Shown: piece by piece, positions 58,706 through 64,000 of the stretch
Layout: each line of letters opens with the position of its first letter
How positions within the stretch are numbered: position 1 is the stretch's first letter
Assembly: GCF_900184965.1 (NCBI RefSeq)
Contig: NZ_FXYA01000214.1
Location: 62,001-126,000, forward strand
DNA from: Akkermansia muciniphila
GTDB taxonomy: Bacteria > Verrucomicrobiota > Verrucomicrobiia > Verrucomicrobiales > Akkermansiaceae
Direction: 5' to 3'
DNA length: 64,000 nucleotides
The notes under the pieces: model-generated
Told to the model about the DNA's origin: nothing
Database searches by the model: none
The model's input: the letters and a program-made list of their open reading frames with translations, nothing else
Made by a program: the position numbers and the translations under genes

Positions 58706-60934
58706 ATGATAAGCATCCAGGATTTATTTTGGCTCATCCCATCGGCTTCCGTGCTGGCCCTCATTTTTGCGGGCATCTTTTTTTACCGCATGAAAGCGCA
58801 GGATGAGGGGAACGAAGTTATGAAAATGATTGCCAGGCATGTCCGCAGCGGCGCTATGGCCTATCTGCGGCAGCAGTATAAGATTGTCGCCATTTTCTTT
58901 GTGCTGATTACCATTGTATTCGCTTTCCTGGCCTATTGCCTGCATATCCAGAATCCATGGGTGCCGTTCGCGTTCATTTCAGGCGGCTTTTTCTCCGGTC
59001 TGGCCGGGTACATCGGCATGAAGACGGCTACGTACGCTTCCGGCCGCGTGGCGAATGCCTGCCGCCATTCCCTGGATGCCGGGCTGCAAATCGCTTTCCG
59101 CTCGGGCGCCGTGCTCGGCCTGACCGTCGTGGGCCTTGCCATGCTTGATATTGGCGTCTGGTACTGGGTGCTGGATTGGTTTTACGGGGACATGGAGCTT
59201 TCCATGCGCCTGGTCGTCATCACTACCACCATGCTGACCTTCGGCATGGGGGCTTCCCTCCAGGCGCTGTTTGCCCGTGTGGGCGGCGGCATTTTCACCA
59301 AGGCGGCGGATGTAGGAGCCGACCTGGTAGGGAAGGTGGAGGCCGGCATTCCGGAGGACGACCCCCGCAACCCCGCCACCATTGCGGATAACGTGGGCGA
59401 TAATGTGGGGGACGTGGCCGGCATGGGGGCGGACCTTTACGAATCTTACTGCGGTTCCATTCTGGCTTCCGCCGCTTTAGGCGCGGCAGCTTACATGGCC
59501 GTTCCTGAAATGGCGATCAAGGCCGTCCTTACGCCCATGCTGATCGCCGCCCTCGGCACCATTCTTTCCCTGTTGGGCGTGTACGCGGTGCGCGTGAAGC
59601 GCGGCGCTTCCCAGACGGAGCTGATGGCAGCCCTGAACCGCGGCATTAACCTGAGTTCCTTCCTGATTGCCATAGCCTCCGCTTTCCTGCTCCAGCTCAT
59701 CGGCCTGGATAACTGGGCCGGCATCTGGGGGGCCATCGTCACCGGCCTGGCGGTGGGCATCGTCATCGGCAAGAGCACGGAGCATTACACCTCCCATGAT
59801 TCCTATCCCTGCCGTAAAATCGCCCACAGCGCGAAGACGGGGCCTGCCACCGTCATTATTTCCGGCATTGGCATTGGCATGATTTCCACCTGCATTCCTG
59901 TAATTACTGTCGTCGTGGGAACTGTGCTGGCTTACGGCATGGCTTCCGGGGACTGGCATTTCACCGGGGCTGAAATGAGCAAGGGGCTATATGGCATTGG
60001 CATTGCCGCCGTCGGCATGCTTTCCACGCTGGGGCTGACATTGGCGACGGACGCTTACGGCCCCATTTCCGACAACGCCGGGGGTAATGCGGAGATGAGC
60101 AAGCTGGACCCGGAAGTGCGCCGCCGCACGGATGCCCTGGATGCCCTGGGCAACACGACAGCCGCCACGGGCAAGGGATTCGCCATCGGTTCCGCCGCGC
60201 TGACGGCGTTGGCGCTTCTGGCTTCCTATATTGAAGAATTGAAGATTGCCATCCTTCACTGGAGTGAGGCCACGGGCAATACCATTTACAAAATTAATGA
60301 CGCCGTAAGCGTGGAGGTTTCCAAAATCGCTACTGCTTCCCTGTCTGATTTCATGGGCTATTTCCAGGTAACCCTGATGAACCCGAAGGTGCTCATGGGG
60401 CTCTTCGTGGGGGCCATGATGTCCTTCATGTTCTGCGGACTGACCATGAATGCCGTTGGCCGCGCCGCGGAAAAAATGGTCAAGGAAGTGCGTCGCCAGT
60501 TTAAGGAAATCAAGGGAATCCTGACCGGGGAGGCAGAGCCGGATTACGTGCGCTGCGTGGAAATTTCCACGGCGGGTGCGCAGCATGAAATGATCTGGCC
60601 GTCCGTGCTGGCGGTCATCACTCCCATCTGCATGGGTATCGTCTTCGGCGTTCCCGGCGTGTTCGGTCTGCTGGCCGGCGGCCTGGCTTCCGGCTTTGTG
60701 CTCGCCGTATTCATGGCGAACTCCGGCGGCGCGTGGGACAATGCCAAAAAATATATTGAACAGGGCCATGTGGGCGGCAAAGGCTCGGAAAGCCATAAGG
60801 CAGCCGTTATCGGCGATACGGTGGGCGACCCCTTCAAGGATACGTCCGGCCCGTCCCTCAATATCCTGATCAAGCTCATGAGCATGGTGGCCATCGTCAC
60901 CGCCGGCGTGAACATCGCCGTGACCCTGTTTTAA
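58706..60934 (+). CDS. hppA: Membrane-bound ion-pumping pyrophosphatase
   Basis: HppA couples pyrophosphate hydrolysis to pumping of H+ and/or Na+ across the inner membrane. The 742-residue protein has about 16 helices, the substrate motif [28 protein letters not shown], the [17 protein letters not shown] segment and the C-terminal [17 protein letters not shown]. The [10 protein letters not shown] motif has Ala at the position that is Lys in K+-independent enzymes, so it is predicted to be K+-dependent. H+ versus Na+ selectivity cannot be fixed here. The gene has its own promoter-like site and ends with an intrinsic terminator. Confidence 0.95.
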   Translation: MISIQDLFWLIPSASVLALIFAGIFFYRMKAQDEGNEVMKMIARHVRSGAMAYLRQQYKIVAIFFVLITIVFAFLAYCLHIQNPWVPFAFISGGFFSGLAGYIGMKTATYASGRVANACRHSLDAGLQIAFRSGAVLGLTVVGLAMLDIGVWYWVLDWFYGDMELSMRLVVITTTMLTFGMGASLQALFARVGGGIFTKAADVGADLVGKVEAGIPEDDPRNPATIADNVGDNVGDVAGMGADLYESYCGSILASAALGAAAYMAVPEMAIKAVLTPMLIAALGTILSLLGVYAVRVKRGASQTELMAALNRGINLSSFLIAIASAFLLQLIGLDNWAGIWGAIVTGLAVGIVIGKSTEHYTSHDSYPCRKIAHSAKTGPATVIISGIGIGMISTCIPVITVVVGTVLAYGMASGDWHFTGAEMSKGLYGIGIAAVGMLSTLGLTLATDAYGPISDNAGGNAEMSKLDPEVRRRTDALDALGNTTAATGKGFAIGSAALTALALLASYIEELKIAILHWSEATGNTIYKINDAVSVEVSKIATASLSDFMGYFQVTLMNPKVLMGLFVGAMMSFMFCGLTMNAVGRAAEKMVKEVRRQFKEIKGILTGEAEPDYVRCVEISTAGAQHEMIWPSVLAVITPICMGIVFGVPGVFGLLAGGLASGFVLAVFMANSGGAWDNAKKYIEQGHVGGKGSESHKAAVIGDTVGDPFKDTSGPSLNILIKLMSMVAIVTAGVNIAVTLF

Positions 60935-60963
60935 ACAGGAAAATTTTTTTCACGGTTAACGAA

Positions 60964-60996
60964 GGGAGCCCGCGGGATTGGCGGGCTCCCTTTTTT
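60964..60996 (+). terminator. Intrinsic terminator after hppA
   Basis: GGGAGCCCGC at 60964-60973 pairs with GCGGGCTCCC at 60981-60990, followed by six T. Confidence 0.93.
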
Positions 60997-61235
60997 GGGC
61001 TGATAGAGAACTGTCCACTGGCAAGCGGTTGCTTAATGGCCGTTTCTTTCAACGGCTTTTTATTCTGCTGTCAGTATTGACATCAAAAATACTGGATCCA
61101 GGGCCGGCAAAGAAACTGTTTTCCGGTATATTCACGATAAAGTGGCTTCAATATCGCAACCGGGGAGGCGGGTTTGCTTCCTTTGGCTCTGTTGGGAAAG
61201 CTCCGGTGTTTTTTCGTCATGGACAGAAAGTTTTT

Positions 61236-61264
61236 TTGACAAGGCAGAGGCAGAGGAGTAATAA
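61236..61264 (+). promoter_or_regulatory. Near-consensus promoter of the trp operon
   Basis: TTGACA at 61236-61241 and TAATAA at 61259-61264 are separated by exactly 17 bases. The transcription start would be near 61271, two bases before the leader-peptide ATG, so the leader peptide mRNA would be nearly leaderless. Confidence 0.75.
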
Positions 61265-61272
61265 ACGCGCAG

Positions 61273-61380
61273 ATGCGTTTCAGCACTGTACAGCCCTTTT
61301 TTAGCAAGAACCGTTATTATGGCAACGGCTATTGGTGGCGCGTACCCATGTCCGGACGGGGGAATCCCGAGGTGCAGTAA
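61273..61380 (+). CDS. trpL: trp operon leader peptide with tandem Trp codons
   Basis: This 35-residue open frame begins ATG CGT TTC at 61273 and ends TAA at 61380. It contains the run RYYGNGYWWRV, with two adjacent TGG codons at 61333-61338 preceded by Tyr codons. It lies between a near-consensus promoter and a terminator hairpin just ahead of trpE, the arrangement of a ribosome-mediated attenuator: stalling at Trp codons would favour the antiterminator. The frame has no other recognisable function. Confidence 0.75.
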   Translation: MRFSTVQPFFSKNRYYGNGYWWRVPMSGRGNPEVQ

Positions 61381-61448
61381 TAGCATTCAGCTATGACCAT
61401 TTTTCAAGAACTGCTTTGATTCCTCCGAGAGTCAAAGCAGTTTTTTTA
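61369..61448 (+). promoter_or_regulatory. trp attenuator (terminator with possible antiterminator)
   Basis: AACTGCTTTGA at 61409-61419 pairs perfectly with TCAAAGCAGTT at 61432-61442 and is followed by T-rich sequence, an 11-bp intrinsic terminator ending 24 bases before trpE. GAGG and GCAG in 61369-61377 could alternatively pair with CCTC and CTGC inside the terminator (61411-61425), which would prevent it forming. The alternative pairing is my inference from inspection. Confidence 0.75.
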
Positions 61449-61471
61449 TTTTCAACTTACATCCATCATCC

Positions 61472-62878
61472 ATGCAAACACCATCCATGATTACTCTCCA
61501 ACAGCGTAGCCGCCGCCTGAGTGCCGATCTGGAGACCCCTATCAGCCTGTTTCTGAGCCTGACTCAGAACAAAATTCCCGGACTTCTGCTGGAAAGCGCG
61601 GAAGTGGACGGCAGATGGGGGCGCTACAGCATCATCGCCTGCGATTATCTGATGACCGTTTCCTGCGTAGACGCCAGGCTTTCCCTTTCCATCGAAGACT
61701 ACCGCCTGGCATCCCTGAAAGAGCTGGAAGGCATGCCTTACCTGGATGGGCTGCGCGTTCTGATGCAGCGTCTGGAGCTGGTAGGGGACGATATGAGGCA
61801 GGCTCCCATCACGAGGGCTCTGTACGGCTATTTCGGGTATGAAACCGCCGCCCTGTTCCAGCCCAGGCTGGCGCAGGCCATTCCTGCCTCTTCCGCAGAG
61901 TCCTGCCTGGTGCTGGCCGGCACCGTGATTGTTTTTGACCATTTGTACAATCGCCTTACCCAGCTCAGCCTGGGCGAACACCGTGATTTGTCCCATGCCC
62001 CGCTCCATGGGGCGGAGGAACCTTCCATAGGGGAGGTTTCCCGCACGCCGGACCAGGCGGCTTACATGAAAGGGGTGGAGCATATCAAGGAGCTGCTGCA
62101 TGACGGAGAAGCCATCCAGGTGGTGCTTTCCTCCCAGGCTTCCGCGGAGTTCCACGGAGACGCTTTCATGCTGTACCGCCGCATGCGCAGCATTAATCCG
62201 TCCCCATACATGTTTTTCATGCGCCTGCCGGAGGTGACGTTGTTCGGTTCTTCTCCGGAGCTGATGGTGCGCTGTACGGACGGCAAACTTCAGCTTTCCC
62301 CCATTGCCGGAACGCGCAGGCGCGGCAGGGATGATGAGGAAGACGCCGCCCTGGCCGCCGATCTTCTGAAAGATCCGAAGGAATGTTCGGAACATGTCAT
62401 GCTGGTGGATCTGGGCCGCAACGACCTGGGCCGTGTCGCCAAGCCCGGTTCCGTGAAGCTGGAACGCCTGATGGAGATTGAACGTTTTTCCCATGTGATG
62501 CATATGACTTCCCGCGTGACCGCCCAGGTGAACGACGGGTTGGGCGTCTTGGACATTCTCGGCGCTGCTTTCCCTGCCGGGACGGTTAGTGGAGCCCCCA
62601 AGGTGCGCGCCATGGAAATCCTGGCGGAGGAAGAGCCTTTGCCCCGCGGTCCGTATGCCGGATGCATCGGGTGGCTGGGGTTGGACAAAAACGGCGTTCA
62701 CATGGATTCCGGCATTACCATCCGCAGCATGTGGGTGAAGGATGGGCGCATCCACTGGCAGACGGGAGCCGGCATCGTATATGATTCCGATCCGGCCGCC
62801 GAATGGCAGGAGTGCATGAACAAGGGCAAAATTATTGACGTTATTTTGAAAGGAGAAGACCATGTTTCTGTTCATTGA
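61472..62878 (+). CDS. trpE: Anthranilate synthase component I
   Basis: TrpE makes anthranilate from chorismate with ammonia from TrpG. The 468-residue protein has the feedback-inhibition segment LLLESAEVDGRWGRYS near the N-terminus (LLES binds tryptophan in characterised enzymes) and the chorismate-binding core: PYMFFMRL, GSSPELMVR, PIAGTRRRG, ELMLVDLGRNDLGRVA-like LVDLGRNDLGRVA, and FPAGTVSGAPKVRAMEI. It is preceded by the attenuator and overlaps the trpGD start by 17 bases. Confidence 0.95.
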   Translation: MQTPSMITLQQRSRRLSADLETPISLFLSLTQNKIPGLLLESAEVDGRWGRYSIIACDYLMTVSCVDARLSLSIEDYRLASLKELEGMPYLDGLRVLMQRLELVGDDMRQAPITRALYGYFGYETAALFQPRLAQAIPASSAESCLVLAGTVIVFDHLYNRLTQLSLGEHRDLSHAPLHGAEEPSIGEVSRTPDQAAYMKGVEHIKELLHDGEAIQVVLSSQASAEFHGDAFMLYRRMRSINPSPYMFFMRLPEVTLFGSSPELMVRCTDGKLQLSPIAGTRRRGRDDEEDAALAADLLKDPKECSEHVMLVDLGRNDLGRVAKPGSVKLERLMEIERFSHVMHMTSRVTAQVNDGLGVLDILGAAFPAGTVSGAPKVRAMEILAEEEPLPRGPYAGCIGWLGLDKNGVHMDSGITIRSMWVKDGRIHWQTGAGIVYDSDPAAEWQECMNKGKIIDVILKGEDHVSVH

Positions 62879-64000
62879 TAATTACGATTCTTTTTCGTGG
62901 AATCTGGTGCAGGCGTTTTACGCCCTGGGACGCAAGCCCGTGGTGCATGCGAATGACGATCCGCGTATCCTGGAACTGGCGACCAGCCCGGAGCTGGAAG
63001 CCGTGTGCATTTCCCCAGGCCCCAGCCATCCGCGCAACGCCGGGCTGTGCCTGGAGTTCCTGAAACGCCTCCCTGCTTCCGTTCCCGTGCTGGGCGTGTG
63101 CCTGGGGCACCAGCTCCTGGGCTACTTCGCCGGAGCGGAGGTTTCCCGCGCCCCGTATGTCATGCACGGCAAGAGCTCCGACATCATCCATGACGGCGCG
63201 GGGTTGTTTGCCGGACTTCCTAATCCCATGACCGTGGGCCGCTACCATTCCCTGGTGGTCCAGTCCAAGGAGGACGAGCCGAACCCCCGTTTTACCGTTA
63301 CTTCCCGCGGGCCGGAAGGGGAAGTCATGGCTCTGCGCTACAATGACCGGCCGTGGGTGGGCATTCAGTTTCATCCGGAATCCATCCTGACGCCGGACGG
63401 GCTTCAGCTTCTGGGCAACTTTCCGGATAACGTCGTGCCCTCGGGGCAGAAGGAAAAGCGCATCAGCCGCATTTTGGACGCCCTGGCCGCCGGACAGGAT
63501 CTGACGGCGGATATGGCCGCCGCAGGCTTTGCGGACATCATGGATGGCCGCATGACTCCGGCCCAGGCGGGCTGCTTTTTAATGGGGCTCCGCATGAAAG
63601 GGGAAACCCCGCTGGAAATGGCCCACGCCGTGGGCATTGCCCTGGGGCGCGCCAACCGGGTGGAAGGATTGGAGGGCGACTGCATTGACGTGGTAGGCAC
63701 GGGAGGGGACGGCCGCAACTCTTTCAATTGCTCCACGGCTACGGCTTTGACCCTGGCCGGAATGGGATACAGGGTGGTGAAGCACGGCAACCGCGCCGTG
63801 TCCTCCTCCTGCGGTTCTGCGGATGCTCTGGAAGGCCTGGGATTCCCGCTGGACGTAGCTCCGGAGGATGTCCGGCGCCTGTTGGACGAGCGGAACTTCG
63901 CTTTCCTGTTCGCGCCTAATTTTCATCCTGCCTTCCGTAATGTAGGCCCCATCCGCCGGGAGCTGGGCATCCGCACCCTGTTCAATCTGCTGGGGCCCCT
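62862..64000 (+). CDS. Anthranilate synthase glutaminase fused to anthranilate phosphoribosyltransferase (TrpGD, partial)
   Basis: The frame opens at the ATG at 62862, after AGGAGA at 62851, and is still open at the window end (379 codons). Residues 1-190 are a class I glutaminase: FIDNYDSFSWNLV, oxyanion/nucleophile GVCLGHQLLG with C80, and FHPESI with H171 and E173. From about residue 200 the sequence is anthranilate phosphoribosyltransferase (TrpD): GTGGDG near 280 and KHGNRAVSS. The linker (PSGQKEKRISR) is short and in frame, so this is a true fusion. TrpG passes ammonia to TrpE; TrpD adds phosphoribose to anthranilate. Confidence 0.93.
   Translation, partial: MFLFIDNYDSFSWNLVQAFYALGRKPVVHANDDPRILELATSPELEAVCISPGPSHPRNAGLCLEFLKRLPASVPVLGVCLGHQLLGYFAGAEVSRAPYVMHGKSSDIIHDGAGLFAGLPNPMTVGRYHSLVVQSKEDEPNPRFTVTSRGPEGEVMALRYNDRPWVGIQFHPESILTPDGLQLLGNFPDNVVPSGQKEKRISRILDALAAGQDLTADMAAAGFADIMDGRMTPAQAGCFLMGLRMKGETPLEMAHAVGIALGRANRVEGLEGDCIDVVGTGGDGRNSFNCSTATALTLAGMGYRVVKHGNRAVSSSCGSADALEGLGFPLDVAPEDVRRLLDERNFAFLFAPNFHPAFRNVGPIRRELGIRTLFNLLGP

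Noticed and set aside
61318-61395. Alternative 25-codon leader frame (MATAIGGAYPCPDGG) before trpE
   Set aside because: It has no Trp codons. The overlapping frame from 61273 has tandem Trp codons and fits an attenuator.
1-64000. CRISPR arrays and insertion sequences
   Set aside because: No regularly spaced repeats, cas genes or transposases were seen anywhere in the window.

Overview
The window looks like a chromosomal segment of a Verrucomicrobiota bacterium, most likely Akkermansia or a close relative. The reasons are a Minf_1886-type protein found in Planctomycetes/Verrucomicrobia, an M60 (enhancin-type) metallopeptidase of the kind Akkermansia uses on mucins, a pseudopilin cassette resembling the Verru_Chthon cassettes, a short glutamyl-tRNA reductase, and GC-rich genes with few strong Shine-Dalgarno sites. 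The assignment rests on gene content and remembered families, not on a database search.

Layout. 1-10.3 kb: a retropepsin-like lipoprotein (cut by the window edge), agmatine deiminase, an FAD protein, a PurE-like protein and a pyrimidine cluster (pyrR, pyrB and a dihydroorotase homologue that has lost metal ligands), then trmO and a serine hydrolase. 10.5-15.5 kb: a complete MacAB/TolC-type efflux operon on the minus strand. 16-19 kb: a four-gene minus-strand run (ROK kinase, RNA methyltransferase, phosphoesterase, Nudix). 19-24 kb: a DksA-like protein, ribosomal proteins bL33 and bS18, and a folE2-ccsA-hemA-hemC run. 24-33.7 kb (minus): two small genes, an O-antigen-ligase-like membrane protein, mutL, thiS, tRNA-Glu, a five-EF-hand protein, a prepilin peptidase and a LOG-type protein. 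33.8-36.5 kb: rpoA, rplQ, fabD. 36.8-49.7 kb: LptF/G-like permease, an envelope cluster (pseudo-hydrolase, OmpA protein, HAD), M60 peptidase, an MFS transporter, a PAS/PP2C phosphatase next to a sigma factor, and a secreted endonuclease/phosphatase-fold protein.

49.7-54.1 kb is an AT-rich to mixed-composition island inserted between GC-rich genes. It carries a Thoeris-type anti-phage module: ThsA (SIR2 + SLOG/STALD, plus strand) and a TIR protein (ThsB-like, minus strand), arranged tail to tail with overlapping 3' ends. A perfect 17-bp inverted repeat sits at the predicted transcription start of each gene. A tyrosine recombinase, nested palindromes and a decayed dnaB-type helicase gene follow. 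This is the most interesting part of the window.

54.1-64 kb: three pseudopilins, lipoate-ligase-like protein, aldo-keto reductase, membrane pyrophosphatase (hppA), and the start of a trp operon. The trp operon has a strong promoter, a 35-codon leader peptide with tandem Trp codons and a terminator hairpin before trpE, which together make a classical attenuator. trpE is followed by a trpG-trpD fusion that runs off the end.
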